Below are positions 34,781 through 43,331 of a stretch of 45,750 nt of DNA, one piece after another. The position numbers and the translations under genes are program-made. Positions within the stretch are counted from its first letter, which is position 1, and every line of letters starts with the position of its first letter. Origin of the DNA: Pseudomonas delhiensis. Its GTDB lineage: Bacteria > Pseudomonadota > Gammaproteobacteria > Pseudomonadales > Pseudomonadaceae. Below the pieces are notes generated by a model, which was not told where the DNA came from, did no database searches, and saw only the letters and a program-made list of their open reading frames with translations. Where the stretch lies: NCBI RefSeq assembly GCF_900187975.1, contig NZ_FZPC01000044.1, forward strand, positions 1-45,750, written 5' to 3'.

Positions 34781-34810
34781 ATACATTATATATTTTTGTA
34801 TATTGTTTTC
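34781..34810. promoter_or_regulatory. Mo-box-like AT-rich palindrome upstream of the YeeE gene (weaker site)
   Basis: The core TATATATTTTTGTATAT (34787-34803) is identical over 17 bases to the core of the perfect palindrome at 41182. Outer arms match the ATCGCTATATA-type half-site at 7 of 11 positions on each side. It ends 15 bases before the YeeE start codon and would block translation start or promoter if bound. Confidence 0.5.
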
Positions 34811-34824
34811 TGGAAGCCCTGTCC

Positions 34825-35256
34825 ATGAGCATCGACTGGAATGCCTTCACCCCCTGGAGCGCCCTGGCCGGCGGCGCGGTGATCGGCTTGGCCGCCGGCC
34901 TGTTCGCCCTGCTCAACGGCCGCGTGGCCGGCATCAGCGGGTTGCTCGGCGGCCTGCTGGCCAGGGGCGGCGCCGGCGGCGAGCGCCTGGCCTTCCTCCT
35001 CGGGCTGTTGCTGGCGCCGCTGCTGTGGCTGGCCTTCGGGCCGCTGCCGGCGCTGCACTTCGACAGCGCCTGGCCGGCGCTGCTGCTGGCCGGGCTGCTG
35101 GTGGGGCTGGGCAGCCGCTACGGCGCCGGCTGCACCAGCGGCCATGGGGTGTGCGGCCTGGCGCGGCTGTCGCCGCGGTCGCTGGTGGCCACGCTGTGCT
35201 TCATGGCCAGCGGTTTCGCCAGCGTCTTCTGCATCCGCCACCTGCTGGGAGCCTGA
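34825..35256 (+). CDS. YeeE/YedE-family membrane protein, first half
   Basis: This 143-residue protein has about four membrane segments and the family motif GAGCTSGHGVCGLARLSPRS, whose cysteines carry thiosulfate/sulfur compounds in the TsuA/YeeE transporters. Together with the next gene it makes up one full two-repeat transporter. GTG/ATG alternatives upstream of 34825 lack a ribosome site; the chosen ATG follows GGAAG. It lies directly after a Mo-box-like palindrome and 78 bases after the sensor kinase gene. Confidence 0.87.
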   Translation: MSIDWNAFTPWSALAGGAVIGLAAGLFALLNGRVAGISGLLGGLLARGGAGGERLAFLLGLLLAPLLWLAFGPLPALHFDSAWPALLLAGLLVGLGSRYGAGCTSGHGVCGLARLSPRSLVATLCFMASGFASVFCIRHLLGA

Positions 35257-35258
35257 AC

Positions 35259-35684
35259 ATGGCCCGACTGAGCGCCTTCCTCTGCGGCCTGCTGTTCGGC
35301 CTGGGCCTGCTGCTGGCGGGCATGGCCGACCCGGCCAAGGTGCTGGCCTTCCTCGACCTGGCCGGGGCCTGGGACCCGTCCCTGGCTCTGGTGATGGTCG
35401 GCGCCATCGCCACCGCCCTGCCGTTCTTCGGCCTGGCCCGGGGCAAGGCCCATGGCCTGCTCGGCGGCGCCATGCAACTGCCGGCGCGGCGCGACCTGGA
35501 CCGCCGCCTGGTGCTGGGCAGCCTGCTGTTCGGCGTCGGCTGGGGCATTGCCGGCATCTGCCCGGGGCCGGCGCTGGTCGGCCTGGGCGCCGGCCACTGG
35601 CAGGCGGCGCTGTTCGTGGTGGGGATGCTGGCCGGCATGGGGCTGTTCGAATGGCGCCAGCGGCGCGAGGGCGACGGGGCATGA
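35259..35684 (+). CDS. YeeE/YedE-family membrane protein, second half (DUF6691-type)
   Basis: This 141-residue membrane protein has the partner motif GWGIAGICPGPALVGLG, characteristic of the second half of split YeeE/YedE transporters. It begins 2 bases after the first half, so the two are co-translated and probably form a heteromer in the inner membrane. Sulfur-compound uptake is the family expectation; the actual substrate here is unknown. Confidence 0.87.
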   Translation: MARLSAFLCGLLFGLGLLLAGMADPAKVLAFLDLAGAWDPSLALVMVGAIATALPFFGLARGKAHGLLGGAMQLPARRDLDRRLVLGSLLFGVGWGIAGICPGPALVGLGAGHWQAALFVVGMLAGMGLFEWRQRREGDGA

Positions 35685-35757
35685 GGCCGCGGTTGCTTGG
35701 ACGCGCGGCGGCCCGCCGCCTACGCTACCGGGGAATTCCCCGGCAAACCGAGGCCCC

Positions 35758-36120
35758 ATGTCCGACCTGAACGACCCCCGCGTCTTCTTCGCCGCCGAGC
35801 GCACCCTGCTGGCCTGGAACCGTACCGCCCTGGCGCTGATCGCCTTCGGCTTCGTGGTGGAGCGCACCGGCCTGCTGCTGCGCCTGATGCACGCAGGCCT
35901 CGAGACCGCGGCGGCGCAGCGCATGTCGTTCTGGGTGGGGCTGGGGTTCATCGCGCTCGGCTGCGTGGCCGCCTGCAGCTCGGCGCTGCAGTACCGCCAG
36001 GTGGTGCGCGGGCTCAAGCCGGTGGAGATTCCCGAGGGCTACCGGGTCAACGCCGGGCCCTGGCTCAACCTGGCGGTGGCCGGCCTGGGCCTGCTGCTGA
36101 CGCTGTACCTGGCGTTGTAG
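35758..36120 (+). CDS. DUF202-family membrane protein
   Basis: This 120-residue protein has the DUF202 opening NDPRVFFAAERTLLAWNRTA and three membrane segments (ALIAFGFVVERTGLLL, FWVGLGFIALGCVAACSSAL, NLAVAGLGLLLTLYLAL). DUF202 (YidH-like) proteins have no settled function. It is 73 bases after the YeeE/YedE pair, on the same strand, and may be in the same transcript. Confidence 0.87.
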   Translation: MSDLNDPRVFFAAERTLLAWNRTALALIAFGFVVERTGLLLRLMHAGLETAAAQRMSFWVGLGFIALGCVAACSSALQYRQVVRGLKPVEIPEGYRVNAGPWLNLAVAGLGLLLTLYLAL

Positions 36121-36133
36121 CACCAGGTGGAAG

Positions 36134-36149
36134 TTGACCTTTAAGTCAA
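36134..36149. promoter_or_regulatory. TTGAC-N6-GTCAA palindrome
   Basis: TTGACCTTTAAGTCAA, 13 bases after the DUF202 stop. A similar TGAC-N6-GTCA site lies at 41297-41310; each is about 90 bases from a Mo-box-like palindrome. Function unknown. Confidence 0.35.
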
Positions 36150-36241
36150 TAAATGCAGAATGCTGGCGTGCTCCCCGGCACGGACGCCCCCGGCCACGCT
36201 GATGGCGTTGCCCTTAATGGGTATTGCAGTGCCGCGGGTTC

Positions 36242-36265
36242 CGTTATGTAATTTTTGATATAACG
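36242..36265. promoter_or_regulatory. Mo-box-like palindrome (CGTTAT type), no clear target
   Basis: CGTTATGT, eight bases AATTTTTG, ATATAACG: 7 of 8 arm pairs match, and the form is close to the E. coli ModE half-site CGTTATAT. It is between the 3' ends of the DUF202 and molbindin genes, so no gene starts beside it. Confidence 0.55.
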
Positions 36266-36326
36266 AATCTCTAGCAGCGGGCCCCGACCTCGACCGGGGC
36301 CCGCCAGCGACGTGCCGTGGCATCCA

Positions 36327-36755
36327 TCAGGAAGGAACACCGAGAATCACATGGGAAGCCTTGATCACCGCCGTGGCCTTGACGCCGGCCGCCAGCCCCA
36401 GCTCGGCGACGGCGTCGCGGGTGACCACCGCCACCACTTCGCTGCCGCCGCCCAGGTCCAGCACCACCTCGGCGTTCACCGCGCCATCGGCCACCGACTT
36501 CACCGTGCCGGCCAGGCAGTTGCGCGCCGACAGGCGGATGCCCTCGGCGTCGGTCATCAGCATCACCCAGGGCGCCTTGACCAGCGCCACCACGTCCTTG
36601 CCCTGGGCCAGGCCGAGGCTCTTCACGCTTTCCTCGGTGACGATGGCCACCAGGTCGTTGCCGCCGGGCAGTTGCACCACCACCTCGGCATTCACCGCGC
36701 CGTTGCGCAGTTGCCTGACCTTGCCGCGGAACACATTGCGCGCGCTGACTTTCAT
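36327..36755 (-). CDS. Molbindin with two Mop domains (ModG-like)
   Basis: This 142-residue cytoplasmic protein has two tandem Mop domains, each beginning S-A-R-N (SARNVFRGKVRQL at residue 4, SARNCLAGTVKSV near 76) with the inner motif NGAVNAEVVVQL / DGAVNAEVVLDL. Such proteins bind and store molybdate. It is divergent from modABC with 95 bases between starts; a GGGAGAG site precedes the ATG. A GC-rich hairpin at about 36279-36304 (CGGGCCCCG...CGGGGCCCG) follows its stop. Confidence 0.93.
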   Translation of the reverse strand: MKVSARNVFRGKVRQLRNGAVNAEVVVQLPGGNDLVAIVTEESVKSLGLAQGKDVVALVKAPWVMLMTDAEGIRLSARNCLAGTVKSVADGAVNAEVVLDLGGGSEVVAVVTRDAVAELGLAAGVKATAVIKASHVILGVPS

Positions 36756-36796
36756 GTCTTTCTCTCCCTGGCTCCAGTGAGGTCAGGAAGGTATAG

Positions 36797-37606
<810 letters not shown>

Positions 37607-37618
37607 ACAGGGAAAACG

Positions 37619-38299
37619 ATGCATCTGACCGCGGCGGACTTCACGGCGATCCGGCTCACCCTCGAGCTGGCCACCGTCAGCACCCTGATCCTGTTGCTGC
37701 TGGGCACCCCCATCGCCTGGTGGCTGGCGCGCACCCGCTCGTGGCTCAAGGGCCCGCTGGGTGCGCTGGTGGCCTTGCCACTGGTGCTGCCGCCGACGGT
37801 CATCGGCTTCTACCTGCTGGTCACCCTGGGCCCCCACGGCCCGGTGGGCCAGCTCACCGACGCGCTGGGCTGGCAGCGCCTGCCGTTCAGCTTCTCCGGG
37901 CTGGTGGTGGGTTCGGTGATCTACTCGCTGCCCTTCGTGGTGCAGCCGCTGCAGAACGCCTTCGAGGCCATCGGCACGCGCCCGCTGGAGGCCGCGGCGA
38001 CCCTGCGCGCCGGGCCCCTGGACACGTTCTTCAGCGTGGTCCTGCCGCTGGCGCGGCCGGGCTTTGTCACCGCCGCCATCCTCGGCTTCGCCCATACCGT
38101 GGGCGAGTTCGGCGTGGTGCTGATGATCGGCGGCAACATCCCCGGCCAGACCCGCGTGGTCTCGGTGCAGATCTTCGACCACGTCGAGGCCATGGAGTAC
38201 GCCCAGGCGCACTGGCTGGCCGGCGGCATGGTGGTGTTCTCCTTCTTCGTGCTGCTGGCGCTGTACTCCACGCGCCGCAGCCATTCGGCCTGGAACTGA
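37619..38299 (+). CDS. modB: Molybdate ABC transporter permease
   Basis: This 226-residue inner-membrane permease has about five membrane segments and the EAA-type loop ending in the pattern [20 protein letters not shown] that contacts ModC. Start 12 bases after modA, AGGGAAA upstream. Length and order identify ModB. Confidence 0.96.
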   Translation: MHLTAADFTAIRLTLELATVSTLILLLLGTPIAWWLARTRSWLKGPLGALVALPLVLPPTVIGFYLLVTLGPHGPVGQLTDALGWQRLPFSFSGLVVGSVIYSLPFVVQPLQNAFEAIGTRPLEAAATLRAGPLDTFFSVVLPLARPGFVTAAILGFAHTVGEFGVVLMIGGNIPGQTRVVSVQIFDHVEAMEYAQAHWLAGGMVVFSFFVLLALYSTRRSHSAWN

Positions 38300-38300
38300 G

Positions 38301-39389
38301 ATGCCGGCAGACATCCAAGCACGCTTCCTGCTCGAGTACCGCAGCTTCACCCTGGACCTCGACCTGCACCTGCCGGGCCGCGGGGTGACCGCGCTGTTCG
38401 GCCATTCCGGCTCGGGCAAGACCACCATGCTGCGCTGCGTGGCCGGCCTGGAAAGGCCGCGCGAGGCGCGCCTGGTGGTCAACGGCGAGACCTGGCAGGA
38501 CAGCGCACAGGGCCTGTTCCTGGCGCCGCACAAGCGCGCCATCGGCTACGTGTTCCAGGACGCCAACCTGTTCGAGCACCTGTCGGTGCGGCGCAACCTG
38601 CGCTACGGCATGAAGCGCGTGCCGGCGCGCGAGCACCGCGTGGCCATGGACCAGGCCTGCGAGCTATTGGGCATCGGCCACCTGCTCGAACGCATGCCGC
38701 GCCACCTGTCCGGCGGCGAGCGCCAGCGGGTGGGCATGGCCCGCGCCCTGCTGACCAGCCCGCGCCTGCTGCTGATGGACGAGCCGCTGGCGGCCCTGGA
38801 CCTCAAGCGTAAGGCGGAAATCCTGCCCTACCTGGAACGCCTGCACGACGAGCTGGACATCCCCATCCTCTACGTCAGCCACTCGCCGGACGAAGTGGCG
38901 CGCCTGGCCGACCACCTGGTGCTGCTGGAGGCCGGCCGCGCGCTGGCCAGCGGCGCGGTGGGCGAGACCCTGGCGCGCACCGACCTGCCCACCTCGCTGC
39001 TGGAGGACGCCGGCGTGGTGATCGACGGCCAGGTGCTGGGCCACGACGCCGGCTACGGCCTGCTCGAACTCGGCCTGCCCGGCTGCGGCGAACGCATCCG
39101 CCTGGCCCATGAGCCCCTGCCGCGGGGCAAGGCGCTGCGCATCAAGGTCCAGGCCCGCGACGTCAGCCTGGCCCTGCAGCGCCCGGCGCAGAGCAGCATC
39201 CTCAACCTGCTGCCGGCCACCGTGACCGAACTGGCCCCCACCGACACCCCGGCGCACCTGCTGGTGCGCCTGGACGTGGGCGGCAACCCGCTGCTGGCGC
39301 GGATCACCCGCTATTCCTGCGAGCAACTGGGGCTGCGGGTGGGGCAGGGGGTGTGGGCGCAGGTGAAGTCGGTGGCGCTGCTGGCTTGA
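38301..39389 (+). CDS. modC: Molybdate ABC transporter ATP-binding protein
   Basis: This 362-residue ATPase has Walker [15 protein letters not shown] signature [15 protein letters not shown], Walker [13 protein letters not shown] and His-loop YVSHSPDE. The last ~70 residues form a Mop/TOBE-type molybdate-binding regulatory domain ([31 protein letters not shown]), allowing feedback inhibition as known for some ModC. One base separates its ATG from the modB stop. Confidence 0.97.
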   Translation: MPADIQARFLLEYRSFTLDLDLHLPGRGVTALFGHSGSGKTTMLRCVAGLERPREARLVVNGETWQDSAQGLFLAPHKRAIGYVFQDANLFEHLSVRRNLRYGMKRVPAREHRVAMDQACELLGIGHLLERMPRHLSGGERQRVGMARALLTSPRLLLMDEPLAALDLKRKAEILPYLERLHDELDIPILYVSHSPDEVARLADHLVLLEAGRALASGAVGETLARTDLPTSLLEDAGVVIDGQVLGHDAGYGLLELGLPGCGERIRLAHEPLPRGKALRIKVQARDVSLALQRPAQSSILNLLPATVTELAPTDTPAHLLVRLDVGGNPLLARITRYSCEQLGLRVGQGVWAQVKSVALLA

Positions 39390-39410
39390 GGGCGGATGGC
39401 TTTATGGCTT

Positions 39411-39481
39411 TTCGTAGGAGCGAGCTTGCTCGCGAACAAATGCGGTGCCATGCGGTTCGCGAGCAAGCTCGCTCCTACGAA
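39411..39481. repeat. Perfect inverted REP pair (GTAGGAGCGAGC type)
   Basis: A 27-base arm (39411-39437, TTCGTAGGAGCGAGCTTGCT...) is perfectly inverted at 39455-39481 with 17 bases between. It is 21 bases after modC and may stabilise or end its transcript. This is the common Pseudomonas REP doublet. Confidence 0.9.
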
Positions 39482-39530
39482 GAGCATCCTGGTGCGGCCC
39501 GGTGGCTTTTGGGCTTTGGGGTGGCTCCGT

Positions 39531-39689
39531 TCCCTCTCCCCAGCCCTCTCCCTGAAGGGAGAGGGGGCTTGTCCGTGCCGGCGGAAAGCATGGCTTCAGC
39601 CGGACGCCATAATGTCCGGCTAACTCCGAAATACCCGAGCACTCCGAACGGTCCCCTCTCCCTTCAGGGAGAGGGTTAGGGAGAGGGGC
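39531..39689. repeat. Inverted pair of CCCTCTCCCTGAAGGGAGAG repeats
   Basis: CCCTCTCCCTGAAGGGAGAG-type hairpins at 39531-39567 and, inverted, at 39651-39689, flanking about 83 bases that contain a GCCGGAC...GTCCGGC palindrome at 39600. The right copy ends 45 bases from the OprD stop and may be its terminator. Confidence 0.8.
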
Positions 39690-39733
39690 TTTTGGCTCTG
39701 TTGCTCTTAACAACCCCCCTCCAGACCCAAGAC

Positions 39734-41095
39734 CTAGAACAACGGCAACGTATAACTCACGATCAACCGGTTCTCGTCCTGGTCCCGCTGCGTCGCCGTG
39801 CCCGAGCCGCTGACCGGCAGGCCGCTGCGCATGGTGGCGTTCTTCCAGGCCAGGCCCAGGCCCTTGAAGGTGCCTTCGGGGACCACGTAGCCCACGGCGA
39901 TGTCGCGCTCCCACTCGCCCTGGTCGCCGCGGCCGGTCCTGATGTCGTCGGCGTTGAGGTAGAGCACGCTGAAGGTCAGGCCGGGCACGCCGAGTTTGGC
40001 GAAGTCGTAGGCGTAGCGGCCGATCCAGGTGCGCTCGCCGGCGTGGTTGAATTTCAGCAGCTGGGCGTCGGTGTGCAGGTAGGTGCTGGTGCCTTCGCCA
40101 TCGCCGCGGTTCAGGTAGGGGAAGTCGCTGTCGCCGGTGAGCACCTGGTAGCCGGCGCCGAGGCTGTGGCCGCCGAGGCTGTAGGTGAGCAGGCCGCTGT
40201 AGACGTTGTTGTCCACCTCGCCCTTGGTCACGCCGCTGCCGTAGTAGCCGCTGCTGACGTAGCCGTCCTTGCGCCCGGCGGTGCTGCCGTTCTTGCCGTC
40301 GGAATCGCTGATGAACACCCGCAGGTCGGTCTTCAGGGTGCCCGGGCCGATCGCCCAGTTGTGCGTCAGGCCGAGGAAGTGCTGCTGGTAGAAGTCGGTC
40401 AGCTGGCCGTAGTAGTACTGCAGCGTCAGGTCCCTGGTGGCCTTGTAGTCGCCGCCGGCGAAGTAGAACTTGTTGCTGTCGCGGGAGCTGGCGCTGCTGC
40501 CGTTGGCGCCGGCGATGGACATGCTGCGCCAGTCGGTGGAGTTGCGGCCCTTGGTATGAGTCAGCTGGCCGCCGGTCAGGGTCAGGTCCTTGAACTCGTT
40601 GGAGGTGACCTGGCCGCCCTCGTAGGTCATCGGCAGCAGGCGCGCGTCGTTGTAGACCACCACCGGCAGCTTGGGCTGCAGGGTGCCGTAGCGGAACTCG
40701 GTCTTCGACACCTTGGCCTTGGCGGTCAGGCCCAGGCTGCTGAACTCGTCCACCGCGCTGCCGTCGCTCTCCAGCGGGAAGATGGTGCCCGGCTGGCGGT
40801 CGATGCCGCTCTTGCCGGACTTGCCGCCGCCGTCCAGGCGCAGGCCGAGCAGGCCCAGGGCGTCGACGCCGAAGCCGACGGTGCCCTCGGTGAAGCCGGA
40901 GGCGTAGTTGAGCATGAAGCCCTGGCCCCATTCTTCCTGCTTGCTCGGCGAGGCGGGGCCGTTGCGGTTGTCGGTGTTGATGTAGAAGTTGCGCAGGCCG
41001 AGGCTGGCCTTGCTGTCCTCGATGAACCCGCCGGCGCTGGCCTGCTGGGCGAGGGCCGCCGTGGCGATGGCCAGGGCGAGGGTGGATCGCTTCAT
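39734..41095 (-). CDS. OprD-family outer-membrane porin downstream of a Mo-box-like site
   Basis: This 453-residue porin has a signal peptide (LALAIATAALAQQASA), the OprD opening GFIEDSKASLGLRNFYINTD, the internal motif SGFTEGTVGFGVDALGLLGL and a C-terminal Phe (VSYTLPLF). ATG at 41095 sits 7 bases after AAGGAG; ATG at 41101 is nearly inside that site. OprD-family substrates are usually basic amino acids or carboxylates. Its promoter region holds a perfect Mo-box-like palindrome 81 bases upstream, so its expression may respond to molybdate, unusual for this family. Confidence 0.93.
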   Translation of the reverse strand: MKRSTLALAIATAALAQQASAGGFIEDSKASLGLRNFYINTDNRNGPASPSKQEEWGQGFMLNYASGFTEGTVGFGVDALGLLGLRLDGGGKSGKSGIDRQPGTIFPLESDGSAVDEFSSLGLTAKAKVSKTEFRYGTLQPKLPVVVYNDARLLPMTYEGGQVTSNEFKDLTLTGGQLTHTKGRNSTDWRSMSIAGANGSSASSRDSNKFYFAGGDYKATRDLTLQYYYGQLTDFYQQHFLGLTHNWAIGPGTLKTDLRVFISDSDGKNGSTAGRKDGYVSSGYYGSGVTKGEVDNNVYSGLLTYSLGGHSLGAGYQVLTGDSDFPYLNRGDGEGTSTYLHTDAQLLKFNHAGERTWIGRYAYDFAKLGVPGLTFSVLYLNADDIRTGRGDQGEWERDIAVGYVVPEGTFKGLGLAWKNATMRSGLPVSGSGTATQRDQDENRLIVSYTLPLF

Positions 41096-41181
41096 TGTCA
41101 TGCTCCTTGGTCCGTTCTTTTTCTATGTATGTGGCCGGGGTGGCGCCGTCCGCGCCGGCCAAGGTAGCCGCGTCTTGCATC

Positions 41182-41211
41182 CATCGCTATATATTTTTGT
41201 ATATAGCGATG
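41182..41211. promoter_or_regulatory. Perfect Mo-box (ModE-type) palindrome upstream of OprD
   Basis: Arms CATCGCTATATA and TATATAGCGATG are perfectly inverted around TTTTTG. This fits the Mo-box form ATCGNTATATA-N6-TATATANCGAT described for ModE/MopA-type regulators. It lies 81 bases before the porin ATG in a stretch of strong AT-richness. Confidence 0.75.
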
Positions 41212-41296
41212 AGGGCAAGACGTGATTGCCGTGACGATGATGCGGTCAGGCAAAGGCTGGGGTCGGTCGTTGGACGCGGTGCATGAGGCCAAATTC

Positions 41297-41310
41297 TGAC
41301 TTTCCAGTCA
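41297..41310. promoter_or_regulatory. TGAC-N6-GTCA palindrome
   Basis: TGACTTTCCAGTCA, followed by AT; similar to 36134-36149. Lies between the 3' end of pcpS and the OprD promoter. Function unknown. Confidence 0.3.
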
Positions 41311-41343
41311 ATGGCCGCGATGCCGCACCTTGGCGGCGGAGCG

Positions 41344-42048
41344 CTAGGCGACCGCCACCAGGCTCAGCAGGCGCCCGTCGAACAGGACGTACTGCGCATC
41401 CAGTTCGCGGCCGCGGTGCCATTCCCCGGACAGGTCGCAGAGCAGGCGCAGGCGCGCGCGGCCCTCGGCGTCCCAGGCCAGCAGTTCGGCGTCCTCGAAG
41501 TAGAAGCGCCGGCCCACCAGGGGGTAGAGGGCCTTGAACAGGCTTTCCTTGAGCGAGAAGGTCAGGGTCACGCCCAGGCCCAGTTGCTCCGGCGCCAGGC
41601 GCTCGCGCTCGGCGGGGGTGAGGATTTCCGCCTGCAGGCGGCTGGCGCGGGCCTCGTCGAGCAGCGTCTCGACGTCCAGGCCCAGGCCACGCCAGGCGTC
41701 GCGGCGGGCCACCACGGCGGCGGCCCAGTCGTCGCCATGGGTGATGGAGCCGGCCAGGCCGCCCGGCCAGATCGGCGAGCGGTCGGCCGCCAGGCCCGGC
41801 GTCTGTGTTAGACCGGTCAGGCGCTGGATGCCGGCGCGGGCGCACAGGCGCCCGGCGAGGAACTCGGCGCGGCGCTTGGCCACTGCGCGGCCGATGTTCG
41901 GCGGCAGGTCCACGCCATGGCGGCCGAAGGCCTGGGCGTCGAGCTTCTGCGGCTGGAAGCGGCAGCTGTGGAGGAGGGCGCCGGGCAGTGCCTGGGGCAG
42001 CGGCCAGTGCGCCTGGGGCGGGGTGAGGAAGTCGTCGGTGTCGAGCAT
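41344..42048 (-). CDS. pcpS: 4'-phosphopantetheinyl transferase (PcpS)
   Basis: This 234-residue enzyme transfers phosphopantetheine from CoA to carrier proteins of fatty acid, siderophore and polyketide synthesis. The family motifs are GLDVETL (Mg-binding Asp/Glu) and FSLKESLFKALYPLVG, plus the N-terminal AVAKRRAEFLAGRLCARAG and the CoA-binding GSITHGDDWAAAVV. The sequence is very like the P. aeruginosa PcpS, which serves both primary and secondary carriers. It is transcribed away from the dienelactone hydrolase region. Confidence 0.94.
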   Translation of the reverse strand: MLDTDDFLTPPQAHWPLPQALPGALLHSCRFQPQKLDAQAFGRHGVDLPPNIGRAVAKRRAEFLAGRLCARAGIQRLTGLTQTPGLAADRSPIWPGGLAGSITHGDDWAAAVVARRDAWRGLGLDVETLLDEARASRLQAEILTPAERERLAPEQLGLGVTLTFSLKESLFKALYPLVGRRFYFEDAELLAWDAEGRARLRLLCDLSGEWHRGRELDAQYVLFDGRLLSLVAVA

Positions 42049-42179
42049 GGCGGGGATTCTGCCCGGCCGCCGGACGCGGTGCCAGTGGATTCGTGTGGCG
42101 AGTGACCGTCCAGTCGCGTCCGGGCGGTCACGCAGCCTTTACATTCGCTTGCAAAGGTTTACCGAAGCGCTACGGATCG

Positions 42180-42314
42180 GCGCCCGGGGAATTTGCCACA
42201 CTGTGCCTCGCGTTCCTTTGCCGGAACGCAGGTGAGGTTGTTGTCGGAGCCGCGTGCTCCGGCTTTTTCACAGATGCTGTGCGGGAGCCCCTGTTTCGGG
42301 CTCCCGTTTTTTTT
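42180..42314 (+). ncRNA. Candidate small RNA with double terminator
   Basis: No protein gene is convincing here, yet the plus strand has an ordered set of hairpins: GCGTTCC/GGAACGC (42209-42228), CGGAGC/GCTCCG (42245-42261) followed by GGCTTTTT, ACAG/CTGT, and a strong terminator ending at 42314. No plus-strand gene lies upstream to use that terminator. Upstream are TTGCAA (42149) with a weak -10 at 42171 and a direct TTTAC pair 20 bases apart (42138, 42158). The start is a guess. Confidence 0.5.
42282..42314 (+). terminator. Strong rho-independent terminator
   Basis: CGGGAGCCC and GGGCTCCCG (9 perfect pairs, 7-base loop) followed by eight T. Reads on the plus strand, facing the 3' end of the minus-strand hydrolase gene. 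Confidence 0.85.
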
Positions 42315-42343
42315 GCCCGGCCCGGCCAGGAACAACGCCCCGC

Positions 42344-42373
42344 AGGATGGGTTGGGCGAAGCGATACCCATCG
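42344..42373. repeat. Arm of the GCGATACCCAT repeat family
   Basis: AGGATGGGTTGGGCGAAGCG continuing ATACCCATCG, same family as 25571-25646; only one arm is present, next to the hydrolase stop. Confidence 0.65.
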
Positions 42374-42377
42374 CCCT

Positions 42378-43172
42378 TCAATCGGCCTTCTGCTGGAAGA
42401 TGTCCTTGAGGAAGGCCTGCAGGTCGGCCCAGGACTTCTGGTCGGCGGTCTTGTCGTAGCCCACGTCCAGGCCGTGGCCCTTGTGCTTGTCGGCATCGGG
42501 GTTGGTGAAGCTGTGCTTGGCGTTGGGCTGGACGACGAACCTGTAGTCCACCTTGGCCGCGTCCATCTCCTGCCTGAAGGCGGCCACGCTGTCGGCCGGC
42601 ACCAGGCTGTCGGCGCCGCCGTGCTCCACCAGCACCTTGGCGGTGACCGCGCCCGGCTGCGCCGGGGTGGCGGTGGCCAGCACCCCGTGGAAGCTGGCCA
42701 CGCCCAGCAGCGGCAGGCCCTGGCGGGCCATGTCCAGCACCACCTTGCCGCCGAAGCAGTAGCCGATGGCGGCGATCTTCGCCGGGTCGGTCTGCGGCTG
42801 TTTCTTCAGCAGGTCGAGGCCGGCCTGGAAGCGCGCCTTGGCGGCGTCGGCGTTCTTCAGCGCCTCCTGCATGAAGGCCTGGGCCTGCTCGGGGTGCTCG
42901 GCCACCTTGCCCTCGCCGTACATATCGATGGACAGCGCCGCGTAGCCCAGCGCGGCGAGGTCGCGGGCGCGGCGCTTGGCGTAGTCGTTCAGGCCCCACC
43001 ATTCGTGGACCACGATGATCCCCGGGCGGATGCCGGATTGCGCGTCGTCGTAGGCGAAGTAGCCGACCAGCCTGGTGCCGTCGGTGGCCTGGTAGGGGAT
43101 TTCCTGGGTCTTGACCTGCGCCTGGGCGGCGAAGCCCAGGCCGAGCAGCAGCAGGGTGGCGAGCAGGCGCAT
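42378..43172 (-). CDS. Secreted dienelactone-hydrolase-family protein
   Basis: This 264-residue alpha/beta hydrolase has a signal peptide (MRLLATLLLLGLGFAAQAQ) and the DLH catalytic set: nucleophile Cys in GYCFGG, Asp in EHGGADSLVP and His in KHSFTNPDA. The frame runs 38 codons further upstream, but ATG at 43172 has GGAGAA before it and begins a clean signal peptide. Periplasmic DLH-family proteins are usually of unknown substrate. It is convergent with the candidate small RNA and divergent from the alginate lyase gene. Confidence 0.9.
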   Translation of the reverse strand: MRLLATLLLLGLGFAAQAQVKTQEIPYQATDGTRLVGYFAYDDAQSGIRPGIIVVHEWWGLNDYAKRRARDLAALGYAALSIDMYGEGKVAEHPEQAQAFMQEALKNADAAKARFQAGLDLLKKQPQTDPAKIAAIGYCFGGKVVLDMARQGLPLLGVASFHGVLATATPAQPGAVTAKVLVEHGGADSLVPADSVAAFRQEMDAAKVDYRFVVQPNAKHSFTNPDADKHKGHGLDVGYDKTADQKSWADLQAFLKDIFQQKAD

Positions 43173-43331
43173 GGGCGTTTTCTCCAGAGGGTGGACTGAA
43201 AAAGATAGCCGGTTGTGCGGCGGCGGTCGGATTTTCCCGGCGCAACCGCTCAAGCCCGCGGCATGGCGTGAAAGCCGCGGCGCCATCGGCTACCCTTGCC
43301 GGGCCAGTCAGCCGTGCGGGACCCACAACGG

